A DNA stretch of 64,000 bases from Rhea pennata (Eukaryota; Chordata; Aves; Rheiformes; Rheidae). The notes beneath the pieces were generated by a model. It was given only the letters and a program-made list of their open reading frames with translations. It was not told the origin of the DNA and made no database searches. Below are positions 1 through 13,670 of this stretch, piece by piece. The number at the start of each line of letters is the position of its first letter. Position 1 is the stretch's first letter. A program made the translations under genes and the position numbers. The stretch is taken from NCBI RefSeq assembly GCF_028389875.1, contig NC_084663.1:213676876-213740875 (forward strand), given 5' to 3'.

Positions 1-339
1 GATTGACGCCAGCGGCGCGACCTGATTTGCGGCAGGGAGGGGACAGTCAGGCGGTCTCCAGCACATGAGAAAGGAGCTAAAATAGGCTTTTGGAAGGAGG
101 CTGGGGATTCTTCAAAAAAAAAGAAGAAAAAGAAAAGAAAAGAAAAAGAGAGAGAGAAAAAAAAATAAAACTGGACCTGATGGTGGCACAGCTCCAGAAA
201 AATAAAAACTCGAGCTCAAAAGTGGTATTTTAAAACAAAAAAAATACACTTCAAAGCCTTCTGGGCGAGGGGTCCCAAGATAGCTCCCGTTAGGTCCTTC
301 TCTAAAGCACGGTCACGCCTTTATTTTACATTTTGACAA

Positions 340-1115
340 GAATGTGACAAACGGTGCTGTTCGGAGAGCGCTGGGGCTCATTGCACAAGTGACTCCTGCC
401 TGTGCAGATGCCGTCGTTTGCCTTCCCGGCTCTTTTCACCGGCAGCGATTTTGCGCATGGTGGTGCAAGCGCACGTGCGACCACCCATCCCCATGCAGGA
501 GAAAGTCAGTCACTTGTGGCTCCCATTTTAGTGTTAAAATGCATTGACCAGCCCTGGAAAACAAGCTCATTTTATAGCATCTGTAGGCTGATTTTCATCG
601 CTCTGCCCCGTTTTCCTGCATGGCACTGCAGGAAAAGGCAATTGATTGCAGGTTGCTGACATTTGGGATGAGAACCCAAACCCCCCTGGGGTTGTGGGTG
701 CCTTGGCCATCTCTTAGCTTCAGTAACCAATGCAACGGGAATAAACTTTGCAGCATGCCGTGGGCTGTGCAGATGCTTGACCCGCTGCTGGAATTGCTCT
801 CCTCTAGCTCAGGTAGATGCTTGCCTGACGCAGCGTTATACCTTCTCTTTCATAAACCAAAAGCTAAGTTTTTCCCCCTGGAAGGAGGGTTTTCCAGCAG
901 GGCGAGCGCTGCCGTTCGCCTCGGCTGGTATCCGGGGATCCCGCGGAAATAATCACCCGGCCACCGGGCGTGAAGAAATGAAGTCGTGGGCTATATGCGG
1001 CCGATGGGCCGCGGGTCCCCCGACCCCGGGGTAATACGTTTCGTGATGTGGATTTCTGTCGGCAGAGCGCGACGGCCGGCTCTCTCCTGCTGATCAACAC
1101 GTCCCGCGGGGAGAA
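340..1115. promoter_or_regulatory. Distal CpG-dense patches, unassigned
   Basis: Two patches, about 340-490 and 885-1110, are rich in CpG. By hand count the second has about 28 CpGs in 230 bp, against CpG-poor sequence around it. A few more CpGs lie in the first 40 bases of the window. No open frame in the patches looks like a known protein. CpG density at this level usually marks a promoter or an unmethylated regulatory element. This one lies about 17.8 kb upstream of the WNT11 promoter. It could be a distal enhancer, a non-coding RNA promoter, or the edge of a feature outside the window. Confidence 0.45.
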
Positions 1116-4100
1116 TGGTATAGTTCCTGCTAAATTTTTACTGTTGACCTTTTCTCTGCTGAGGGAAGGCTGGGGACAGCAGAGAACATGTTATAGCACT
1201 GGAAAATGTGACTCGGCTTTTGAGGAATGTCATTCCCCCCCCAACCCCGTTCCCCTTTTCCTTCCCTTTTCTCCCTCCCCCCCTCCCAATTCTCCCCCAG
1301 TTAGAAAAATGCAGCACTGAAAACTTGAAAATTTAAAGCACAAATCGCCGGTGAGCAGCAGTCTGCTCCCTCCACCCGCCCCCTGCAGCTGCCTTCTTCT
1401 CCCCAGCTCCATCTGAACAAGCAGCCAAGCTGTTAAATGCTTTTACCTGCTGTGTCCGAGTCAAAAGTTAAATAACGTGTGAATGAATGTGGAAGGAAAA
1501 CGAGCAGGAGGGCTGCACTATGAGAAACGAGCAACGTGAGTCTCTTCCCCACGCCCACGTCCGTGGCATCGTGATGGGTCCCTCTGAAGCTAGTTAGGTG
1601 CCTCGTGCTCCCGCTCTGGGGCCAGATCCTGCCAACGCGTCTCGTGTTTGCAGCGGGGCTGCAGGGTGTGGAGAGACGTGGCATGAGCGCAAAGGGGGTT
1701 TGCTCCTTGAGGGATTGCATGGGCCTGGAAGTGTCTTCTCCAAGAGGCTGGGAAATAGCAAGCATGCACACATGGTGGACTGGATCCGGTTGTCCCAAGA
1801 CCTTCCTTTCCCACGAGCACCAAAAGAAAAGCTTACGGTTCCTGCCGATGGGAAGTAGCAGCCCTCTGCAGGCCTGCCAGCAGGAGAGAGACCTGTTAGT
1901 CCTGCTAACTAAATAATGTAATTGCCACATCCTTTCTTCCTGGACCTTCTTTGCTGTTCCTTGACGTGGAAAAGGACTTAGAAGATGTGCACCATAAAGC
2001 ACCTCAATCTATGGACTGTAAGTTGGATGTGACTAGCTCAGATGGAGGTGAACATACTGATGAACGTGTTTGGTCAGATGGCTCCTGCCCCATGCATGAA
2101 AATGCACTCATTAAGGATACTAATGAAGTCTCCACCTTGTTTCGATGTTGCTTCAATGATGGTTAATGTTCAAAGAGGTGAGGAGTGGAAAGGTTATATA
2201 GATTTTCTTTCAAACTCTCCCCCTGAAACATAGATTTGTCATGCTGAGTCTGCACTTCTTAAATGAAGGGACTGAAGATGGGAGACCATACCTACACTGT
2301 ACAAAAGCGTGTACACAACATCTCTTCTGGTGCCCAGGTTAGGCAGGCTGAGCCTGGCACCCAGTTTGGTGGCTGAACCAGGAGTGTAAGTTCATCTAAC
2401 CAGGAGGACACCAGAGGATGAGCTAGAGCCCAAACCAGTGACCCACACTGCTCACTCCTGCTCCACATACAGTCTAGGGTTACCTTACTCGAGGATCCCC
2501 ATGGGCAAGAAGCATGAATAAGAACCTATTTTGGCTTCTTTTGCCCCATGCATAGTCCTCTAGCACCATCCCAGCAGGCTTCACACAATCAAATATCTTC
2601 ATATCCCATGCTAACCCTCAGTTTCGTGCTAGAAAGCTTGACTCCGGTGGTCTGCATGCAGCACAGCCTATGTATTATTTCAGAGAGTTTAACCTGGCCA
2701 AAACACACAAAACAATTGTTATGTCTTGGGACCAAGAGGTGACCTGTGAGTCTGGAGGAGAGCTGGAATCATGTGCTGTGGAGTGTGGATGCACTCCACA
2801 TTGGGCCACCAGTCCATACCTCTTGGCCTTGGGGCCAGAGATCACTTTCTAGCTCTCTGTTATCTAGCGATACAGACATAACCTATGAAACCCAATTTCC
2901 AGCCCCACTTCCAGGTGCTTATGTGCCTCTTTGCATGGTCTTTGCCCATATCCCAATGTTAACTAGCACTCCACAGAGGAGGAAGTCTGGTTACAACCGT
3001 GTTACCCAACTGTGCAACCAGTAAGAGTGGAGGGGCATGCTGACACAGCGCTGAAGCCTTCCCACTTGCCCTTCAGAGAGTTTTTATTCTGGAGTAGGTC
3101 TAGCCTGGTCCCATGGACCCATTACTGCTTGGTGCATGGTAGGCAAGCTCTTGGAGCAAGTCATCTGTTTTAGTTTGTTCTGAATGAAGCATTAACACAT
3201 AAGTACTCTCCCCTCTTAGAGAGATGCAATGGTGAGAAAGACCATGAAATGCCTTTTCCCCTCAATTCCAGTATATATTCTTTGACTTTTGTTTCAACTT
3301 TGAGATTCAAATAAAACCAGAGCTATATCATGAAAGAAAACCTCATCCCAAAGTTTCCCAGAGGCATTTCACCCTTGCAGCTGCAGTGAGAGCATAAGCT
3401 GCTCCCTCCAGGCTGGTGTATCTTGCCCTGCTCTTTCAAGACCCCCGGGGATTTGACCTCCATCTCAAACATCACAGAGGAGTTTTCTCTACCCAGCCTT
3501 TGGCTAGTTACTTGCTCTGCTCCCACAATGATGTTACTTTTCCCCCGGGTGACTTTGTCACTACAAATGAAGGGCTCCTAGGAGTTTTTCTCCAAGGGTG
3601 AGTTTTGACGGGGCTGTTAGGACATATGGCTACATCCTCGTGTAAATGAGGCCTCAGCCACCAAAATGTAGAGTTACTCTGGTGTCAGACAAAACATGAG
3701 CAAGATCTTTGCTGTTTCAGCTATAACTTCAATGCATGCTACGGATTAACTATGATCACACTTTCTGACTTTCTGTTCTGAGAACTTGCATAAAGGAAAT
3801 AACCAGTCACAAGTAAATAAGCACTACCACACACTCCACTACAAATTTATGACCTGGATACCTTTAAGGGTTCTAAGGAAAGTCTACATATATATATATT
3901 TTTTTCAAACATTTTATTTGGCAGGTGTTCCTGGAAGATCAGGGCCCAGTGGTGAGGATGGGAACTGACTGATTAAAACTTCTCATAAGCCACGCTTATG
4001 AGATTGCAAACATCTTTAAGGCTCTTGGATAAAAAGCAAAACAAAATAGTATGAAATTAGGCTGAAGGTAATCTCTCAAGTTTTTTTCCCCCCAGAGTCA

Positions 4101-7100
4101 AAATACATCACACAAGACTTGTCTTTATATCACTCACAAGTGGAAAGGAAGGTAACTTGTTTGATGTTCCCTTGTCTGAGCAGATCTGCCGCAAGCCTAT
4201 CCTGCATTTTTAATATCAGTCCTAAAAAAAACATTCCAGGTACAGTTCTAGCTGCTGCAGGGATTTCAGAAATGTTTTTTGTGCTGCTGCCAAAATGCTA
4301 AAAGCAGGACTACATTGTGTCATCAGTTTTCAATCAAGCATCTCTATGCCTTTTTTTATATAAGTTACTAAGAAAGTAATTTTTACTACATAAAATAGTG
4401 AACAAAAGACTTTTCATATAGCTTAAAAATCAGGTTCTTGATCACAACTATTGCAGGCGGTCGGTTGGAGGTGTTCTGCTGGAGGACCTGGTCTTATGTG
4501 GGTATGTAGGGCAGTGGCAACAAGAAGAAAATACCCTTATTTAGCTTCCTTTGCACAATTGTGCTGTTTTGTACCAAACTTGATCACCTTTTTTTTCCAA
4601 TTCAGTTCCCAGGCAGGAAATCTAGACTATGGATCGGTGGCTGCCCTAAATTTTATTGGCAAATCAAGATCTTTATTGGTGAAATTATGAGCTACCTGGA
4701 CTTTACAGTGTGCAATGAAGCCAATATATTTACTACCAGTGTGATGTTTTAAATTTAATCTAGCAAAGAACAAAGCTAGCTTTTTTTCTCCCTCCTCTCC
4801 TCTCCTTCTCTTTCTCTTTCTCTCTTTCTCTTTCTCTTTTCCTTCCTTCCTTCTTTGTATGTTGAAAGCAGATCAGTCAGTCATTCTAATCAGGATTCAC
4901 TTATATTGGTAAAAGTAGCTTGACAATAGAAGAAGAAAAAGCTTACATTATTAGGATTTTATGTTTATGCTGCATTTCTCTCCAACACGTACTGATACAT
5001 GAGACAGAGTCCTAAATCAGCATGACAGATCACAGATACAAAAGTCATTCCAGATTCCTCTGGTTTTCCTAATCAGAGAGACATTTTTCCAAAAGCACAC
5101 TTCAGCATCGGTGGTTATGTCTGCTAGTCCAAGTCAAACCCCCTACAAAGCAGGGTTTGGTAGGGACCAACTGTGGTGTCCACCACCTTCGAGGGATCCA
5201 GAGCTGGCTAGATCGAACAACCACCTTCGAGAAGGCTGGAGGCAAATCCAGTCCTGTATTTGATGGTTTTTGGACGAATAAGACTGTATCAGCCATCACC
5301 TGGAATGCAGCAGGTCGTAGACAAAATGCCAGTTCCCATGCGCTAGAAACTGCACAGGTCTGAGCTGGTACCAAGCCTGCACTGATAAGGAATAACTGGT
5401 CCTATTAGCCACCGCAAAGCTGGCAGCTGTCAAGAGAGCGAAATCAGTGAAAGGGCATACTTGTGGTATTTTGCACATTTTGCTGGCATAGAAGTGTAGC
5501 AAAAGAGCCTCCCCATGGGCAACCTTACTGTCCAGACAAGCATGGCCCAAGGGCAGGCAGGACCGCTGGCTGAGCTGGCACGAGGAGCTGAGGCTCGGCA
5601 GAAACCAGCAGGACCTCGGCTCCGAAATACCCCTTAGAGAATCCTCTCTCCCTCTCCAGCTGTGGAAGATCGGACAGATCTCAGACAATGAATATTAAGT
5701 GCCTAAATTTAGCCAAGGCGGATAACCCCTCTCCTTTCACCGTCCTGCAAGAGCGAGAGTCAGGAGTGAAAGGTCAAGGAGAGGGAATAGCGACATGGGG
5801 TGAAACTGTGGGTTTTGCAACACCTCAGCAAAGTCCTGCTGGAGGACAGGCTGCAGCCCCAGCATCTCCCTTCCTCAACTAGTGCCAAGCCCTCCAGACC
5901 ACTTGGCAGAGAGAAACTCCAGCAACGCTTTGTGCTTTGCTTCCAAAAATAATAAAAAAATAAATAAATAAATAAGGGAAAAAAAATAAAGCCAAATATC
6001 AGCCCTCCTTGGGTTTCCTTTCAGGTTGAGAAGAATCACGATAACGTCGTGCGGGGCACACGCCAGCTCAGGCCCGTGATGCTCCCAGAGATGGCACCAG
6101 AGCCAGCGCGAGCACGTCTGGATTCGCAGATCCTGGGACGGGCTCGCAGCCCTGGCGGCGAGAAAGAGCCACGTTTTATTTGTAAACGGAGCAAAGTTAC
6201 AATGATGTCACCAAAGCGCAATAAGCATCGAATCCCACAATGCCGGTTTTATAGGCTCTGTTCAGAGCAAAGCCTCGCTTTAATATTGCGTCCACATAAT
6301 CTCCAGTATGTAACATTTACTTAATTCTTTATTGTTAAAAACCCCAGAGGAAGAATATGCTAGTCCTAACCTCTTCTGGATCACAGTTCTGAGCTATTAA
6401 TCTGTCATGTTAGCATATTTTATTAATACTGTTTTCCTGCAAGTTATAGGTAGAATACATCATAAGTCACTTACCATCTGTTGTGTAAGTGTGTTGCAAA
6501 GTATCTTTCTTCTGCAGATTATTGCTTTGATAGATTAGGGGGTTGTGCAACCCTGATACTTCATCCCATCAATTTTAAGGTCTCAGTAGAGCTTTTGTGG
6601 GTATCCGATCAATGCAACAGCCTTTAATGGCATCATCTTCAGCACGCTCCCACGGGCTGGAAAAGTGCTATTGCACTGACTTTACGTACAGGGAAACACT
6701 GGTCCTGATTCACGCTACAGTGCTTTAATTAAGAGCGTTTTCTCCCTCTGCTCTTTTTTGTCAATGGGGAAAGATAAGCAGGTCTATAGGGAAAGGGCCC
6801 GTTCTCTGGTCTGGATCTGTTAGCAGGGAAGGATCTGGGTCTGGAAGCTTTGCCAAAGGTGTCCCGCAGCGTCGCAGCCCCTGAACTGCTCGCTTTTCTC
6901 TTTGAAGCTTGTCTACGCCACACGGTTTTTTTTGGCACCACTGCATCAGTGGGTGACCTACAAACCACTCCAGGGCAGCAGCGTCCCAGGGAGCAAAGCT
7001 CATGTCCTGGCTTCAAAATCCATCTCGCATAACTTTAACTATATTTAAAAGCTGAGTTTAAAAGCCAGGTGCCTAGGTATAAAGAGCTGTCTGCAGAAAA

Positions 7101-10100
7101 AAGAGACACCAAGAAGGAACAGTTTATTCCAGTCTCGGGAAGGTACCTAAAGAAGACAAAAGAAACTGGAAGCAACTTACTTACTCTGTCCCAAAATAAG
7201 TGCAAGATGGTGTCACTCTCATTACATTTTTTTTTCACATTTACTGGGATGGGGTATCCATGGGCAGCTGACGCTTCCTCTGACGCAATGGGTCCTGCTG
7301 GCTGCTATTTTTTTCCCAGTAAATCACTAACATGCTCAGTTCTATCGATTTCTTGCCTTGTTTTTTTTTTTTTTTTGTTTGGTTGGTTTTTTTGTTTTCT
7401 TTTTTTTTTCCTTGAGGAGGAGGCTGGAGAGCTCTCTGAGTGGTGGTAAAATCCGGGACGCTGAAGGTATGAGTTTTGCCCCAAAAAATGGCAGCATGAC
7501 CACTCTGCTCACGTCCATCCTTGCTGCCCCAAAGGGCTGATCTTGTGGACCTCGGCATGCTCGGCTCCTCAAAGCCCTCATCCACCCAAAAGCAGCTCGG
7601 CATCCTGAGGGTTAAATCACATTTGGTATCCAACCAAGACCTGGAGGCTGAATTTCAGCCCAGAGTGAGTTTTTTATGATCAAATTATAGACCCCAGAAA
7701 AAGAAGAAAAAAGAAAGAACACCAAAAAGTCAGTCCAAGGTTTATAATGAAAATCATGACAGAGCCATGATTGTAGTAGCAGGAGCAACATCACTGTGAT
7801 AGCAGGAACAACATCACCATAATACAGTCATAAACTGGTACTGTCCTGCAGGGTATTATAAAAGCAGAAAAAAAAAAAAAAAAAGGAGAGAGAGAGACAT
7901 CTGAAGTGCTCTCCCCAGCAGGTCTGGGGAGGTTGATGCCACTGCTGGCAAAGCTGGCTTGTGGCAGGACTCTTCGGAGAAGGACAGGACAGTGTCCACC
8001 TGCAGAACTCCCCCTGGGCCAGCCCCGTCCCTCTGTCCCCTCAAAAGGGGAAAAACTAGACGTATTCATTTTCGGGACAGACAGCACCAGCTAAATGCAG
8101 CGTAGCCCAAATTATACTGGGCAAAGCAGTACTAGACACAGTAATTTTTCAAGGTGCTGGTCTAACTCAAAAGTTGTGGCTTTTCCAACATTTCAGGAGA
8201 AAACAAGCTTCTGGATCTCATCTTTATTATTATCTGGCCATAAAGAGAAGGAAAGCATTTGTGAGCTTCCCCAGTTCTGAAATTCTGCTCTAGGTTCTAA
8301 GTTTGCAATGAGTTCAGCCCATCCGCTCCACGATCTCTTAAAAAGCACAGAGCAGAAATTATGTTTGGCTCCGACAGAAAGTGAAAACCGAGAATGATCC
8401 AATAAAAAAACAATGGTCACATTTTATTGCCTTACTCGCCCATGGATTCACGAGCATGACTTATGGAAGCTTTGATTTACGCTGGTGCAAGCTTTATCTG
8501 CTGCTGTCTTGGCCAGCTCATTCTTAATACTGAGACCTATGGGCCTCTGCTGACTTTCTTGGTTAAATAAATTAAAGAAAATATAAACGTTAATGGAAGC
8601 TGCTTTATTTACGGCTAAATTTGAGTCCTGTCTTTTGCACGATGGGTCCAATCCAAAACCCATTAATCCGAAGCCTACTGACATCACTGTGTCAGGCCCT
8701 ATCTGTGCTCTTTCCCTGCGTACCAAGAAAGGGGCGGCTGAAAAGTAATTTTCAATGAGATTACATTATCCCACAAAAGTCATTCTGCACAAAAACTTCA
8801 ACCCTTGGCACCTCTGGGGAGGCAGAGCATGCAGGATATTTTAGTGGCTGTTGTTTGAAGGCTGAAGATATTCCTCCAGTGAGGCTTCGTCCCCTTTCCT
8901 CTCCATGCCAGCCATCCCACCCTCTAAATATCTCCTCGCGAAACATTTTGCGATGCATCATGCACTGTTTGTGTCCAAACACATTTTTGGCTCCCATGTA
9001 TGAAACAGAACCTACTTCCAACTTTTTAGACACTTTCTCAGATTGTTCCTTGCCAAACTTTTATTTTTTTGGCTGGTTGGACAGAAAGAGCTTTCTGCTG
9101 CTTTTGTTGTTATTATTTTATTATTATTATTATTTATTCAGAGATACCTTCTGCCACATGTACTTGGAGAGCTGCTGGCTTGCCATCCAGTTTCTACCTT
9201 AACACATTCAGGTATACGTCTTCACCATGCCCCTATATTTCACTTCTGGTCAAAAGGAAAAAAAGCAAAGCAGGCAAACAAAACAACATCCAAGCAACCT
9301 AAGAACATTTACGTGCTCCTTTTGTGCTGTGGAGAATAAGATCAGAAGAAAGGGGCAATGCAAACGGTGAAAAAGTGGAAAAATATGGGAGTTGTCCTGC
9401 AAAGTATTAGGATGAGTCAGTAATTGAAGCTGTTGTTTTTGCACATGGATATAGCCAGTTTTGGATTGTCATTGTAGCATAAAGTCTTACTGTTATCGCA
9501 GCCACGGGAGGGATAAAAGGAGAAACAAGCAGTAGGATCAGTTCCTCCATGAACATGATCTGTTATAGTTCACCGAGGCTCTGGCTTTTCCCGTCTGATC
9601 GTGTCCTGCCGATATTAATAGACCTTTTCCACCGCGTTCAGTGGGGACTGGATTTAGAAGCTTAAAGGCAAGGAGAGACCGTTCGGAGAGACCCCCAACA
9701 CAAAACAAGCCAGAGAATCTCACCCAAATGGTTACTACTGCAATATGCCTCTGACTTCTGGGTGAGCACAAGCGTTTCTTTTGGGAAGGCATCCAGGCTC
9801 TCCAGGCTTACAGGCAGCACATGACAGAGAAAGCTGCTACAAACCCGATGCGTTCAAGCACACGCACACTCAGACATGATATTTATGTCTCGGCGGTGTT
9901 AGGAAGTTGGCAATCTAACAAATCAAGGTAATTCTAGGAGGCCTGATGCCTTTGTATCCATTCTAGTCCATATTTAAAAATAAAGGATACTATTTATATT
10001 GCACCGGCAGGGCTTGGGAGCCCAGCAGGCTGCCTTGCTCTGTGCCAGGCAGCTTGTGCACACATAGTAGGAAGGGTTTTGTGCCCATGAGAATCTACCA

Positions 10101-13100
10101 GCCCTGTAGGGAGAAGACTGTGGGAGAGAAGAGAAATGAAAGTCTGCCCACAACAGGATGGGGAATTGGGAGAGTCCTCAAATTAATCAGTCCCTCCATT
10201 TCTGTCCTAGTTGGTCATCCCAACTGCTTTAGAGAGCCCGTGGCTGCAGGTGGATAACTCCAGCAGGAGTTACCTTCCACTGGTCATGTCCTCCAGAGGC
10301 TCCCATGAATGCAGCAAAGCCTTCTTGGTCATGTCTCACAGGGCTTGGTGGGACCAGGGATGGAGATGGGGACCCAAGAGGGGATTTTGTATTCCATCCC
10401 GAGACTTGCAGCTGCTGCATGTGGAGTTCAGCATGAGAAAAGCACATTGTTATTTTGTGTTTTTTCTTCACTTTTGACAAATCTTGGGACTCTTTTCTCC
10501 CTCCCCCCTCCTTTTCCCTTGCATGAGGCCTCATTCCCTCCACAGCTGCTAGCTCACTCATGACAACTCTGAGCGGGCTGTGGGATATGCCCCTGCACGG
10601 TGGATTAAATAAGACCCATATTTCTCTTCGCCAGAATCTCACCTTAATGAACTACCTAAAATTTCCCTCTCAAGCCCTCATCTTTCTGAACAAAGCAAAA
10701 AGTGGATTTTGAGTATATCTTGCACTTCTTTCAAGAGAGATTGGGCTTTATGAATATTTACCCTACAGATTTCCTCAATTAAAATATCTTCATGAATATT
10801 TGTTCTGCAGATTCCATGCAATTAAGTGAATAAATTGATACATAATGGCCTCTGTTTTCCAAGTGCAGGACAGCATCCAAGCGATAGTGTAGCAAGGAGG
10901 CAACTGGAAAAAATGCCTGGCTTTGGTACTGTGCCATTCTATAATTTACTCCTGGGATATCTCTGGAATAACCTTCATGTAACTCAATGGTGAATCAAGC
11001 TCTGAAACCACACTATGTCCTCCAGAAAGCTTCATCTTGGTCAGGTCTTGGTCGGGTCATTTTGGCACATGAAGCAACTGTAAAAATACTGAAGTCCATG
11101 TCAGTGAGGCTCAAATTGTTGGAAGTGGTGTCATGACATCATGGATGGACGTAAACGTCAATATTCAATTTCACTGAAGTAAAACAAAGATTATGCAGCT
11201 TGTTTAGGGAGATGTGTGTGTTTTTGCATGTGTGTGGGACATATACACATACATGAAAGATGAATGAACTGAGGAGTTTTTTTATGGTTCCATACATACT
11301 CTGTTGTGTAATCCTGACATCTGTAGGAGGAACCAAACAGCATAACCAGCTTTTTGCAAGGAAACAGAAACCTTGACTAAATAGTCAAAGTGGAATCGGA
11401 GAGAAAGTACACCACACTCAAGAAAAAAAATCACTGTTGCCAATTTCTCTCCAACATTTTCCAGATAGTTTTATATGACAGTGAAACATCCAACCTCAAT
11501 GTTTCTTGGAAAGGAGGAAGGGTTTTCTCAGTATCTCCTGGAAGACCTTTCTGTAATAAAACCTAGAGAAAAAGAAGATGACTCAAAAGTCAGATGCCTT
11601 AAGGCTTTAAAAGAAAGTCAGAGACCAGGGTTTCAGAAGCTGGGCTCCCAGCAGACCAAGCAGACGGACATCTCCCAGTGCCAGCAGCTGTGATCCTTCT
11701 GGACACCTTTTCAGAAGAAACCAGCACCCTGTGTTGAGATAACAGCCATATATGTAGGTAGGGACTAAATGAGGGGCAGATGCTTGCAAATCAACCCCAG
11801 GTCAAAGGGAGGCCTCAACAGAGGAGCTGGGGAGCTTCAAGCCTACACCTCCAAGAGCTGGAGAAAGGCTCAGTGAGGCTGATGTATAAAATGACTCCTA
11901 AGAAATGCAAGAAAATTTTAAATAAGAATGTAAAAGCCTGATTTGTTATGTATCAGGATTTCCTCATCCAAATGGTTCCAAACTGAGTTTCAAATTATGA
12001 CATCTTGCCTGTATTTCTAGCAGCTCTTGTCATGTTAAGTTATAAGATGATTATGTGCTGCTACCATTAATCCCCTCGCTGACCCAAACCAAGAAATGTG
12101 GCTTTTCCTCAAGGTGACAGATAAAAAATGCGTGACTGAGATGGGGTGCTGTGGGTCACCTTTGGATTCTTCCCTAGGTTTGGGACTGTATGTTCTCTAT
12201 CCAAGGGCATGGGCTTCCCACAGGGCCAAGGGAGGAGGAGGGAACAAGGTCAAGTCTCTTCCTTTCAGCTCACGGAGGTGGCACATGCCTATGCCATATC
12301 TTCGGGGGGGTTTTGTTTGTTCGTTTCATCTTGGCGTGGACTGTTAAACCCATGGCTGGGTTCGCAGAGATGGTTAGCTCCCGCTTAGGGAACAAAAAAT
12401 TAGATTTTCAAAGGGTGCTCTCATGTGCAACACAGAAATATCTGCATCTCTGACAGCAGGGATGGCTGCCTTGAGCAGTGCCAAAAATCCAGCAAGCCAG
12501 TCTTATCTAAAAACCTCTCCCAAAGCTCTTTGAAAAACCTGGCCCTAATGCTGTCTGCATAAGATGATCTCAAGACCTGTTCTGTCAGAGCAAAAGTTGG
12601 GAATGCTCTCTCCTGGTCTACACATCTCATCACAGAGACAGACCAAGTTTTCGAATCAGGGACTAAATTAAAAATGGGCAGAAATAGGGATGTCTAACGA
12701 ATGTCTTGATCCCAGACGAGGTGTTTTGACTCTCAGCCAGCATTTGCAAGGCTGCAATCACAATGGGAGACATTTCACTAAACAGTTTACATTGCTCCTC
12801 CTATTCCAGAAAGGTTATTGAGGCATTTTGTCCCTTCCAGTTGGTCTCCATCTCTCCACTTCCACAAATCTCTGTTTTTGATTACACATCCATTGCTAAG
12901 CCCCCTGCGAGGAGGCCTCCCAGTCCCGCACCTCAGCAAGGGTGGGGTTACTGGATTTCTTTGTATGGAAGAGAAAGAGCTACCCCACCCTGAAGGGATC
13001 ATGCACCCTGTCAGCTTTGGAGAGAGGAGTTGACAGCTGGTTTTTATTAGGATGGAAGCTTTTACAAGGCAGCATTTGGGGCAGGGGTGGGACCTTTGAT

Positions 13101-13579
13101 TTGGGGGAGAAGCATGCTCTGCTTGGTCCCCCAGCTGCAAGATTGTGCATGCATGGTCTCCATCCAAATGGCATGAGGGTCAAGAGACTCTGCCTTTGGT
13201 TTTCCCCTGGCTGGTGATGGGATTTGAGGGATATGAGGTAGTGGTGCATAGGAGAAAGGAGCTGGCCTCCACTGTGCTCTGGAGCAAGGAAGAAGTGTGC
13301 TGGAGGGTTGCAAGTCCTCCCAACCAGCAGGCACAGTGGGGGATCCTCCTGGGGACCATCTTTTTAAGATCCATTCCTGCCTTTCCCAGATTCTCTGGAT
13401 GCAGAGGGCTCTGTCTGATGTGGGGATGGCACAACATCTCGGCTGGTAATAAAAAAAATAAAAAAATAAAAAAAACCTACCAGCATCTGTGCAGGAGTTT
13501 GATTTAACAGCTAATTGCTAAATGCAAAATACAATGATTGCATTTGCTGCCCTTCTTTTCCTCTAGATAGAGAAATTAT

Positions 13580-13670
13580 TGCCAGTCTGGGTAAACTGAG
13601 GCACAGAGAAACTATATGCTTTCCCAACGTCACCATTTGTGGTGCAGACAGGGGTTGAAACCATCTCCTG
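13580..13670 (-). mobile_element. MIR-like tRNA-derived SINE fragment, antisense
   Basis: The stretch has the typical reverse-complement MIR pattern: a block reading roughly 'actgaggcacagagaaact', then a degraded 'cttgcccaaggtcac'-type block, then a 'gggttgaa' block corresponding to box B of the tRNA-like head. The order and spacing match the MIR core family in amniotes. It is strongly diverged and therefore old. The assignment is from remembered consensus, so subfamily and ends are uncertain. Confidence 0.55.

Noticed and set aside
1433..2002. 189-codon - open frame near the left end
   Set aside because: It has no recognisable domain, overlaps other frames of similar length, and lacks convincing splice sites. 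It looks like a chance frame.
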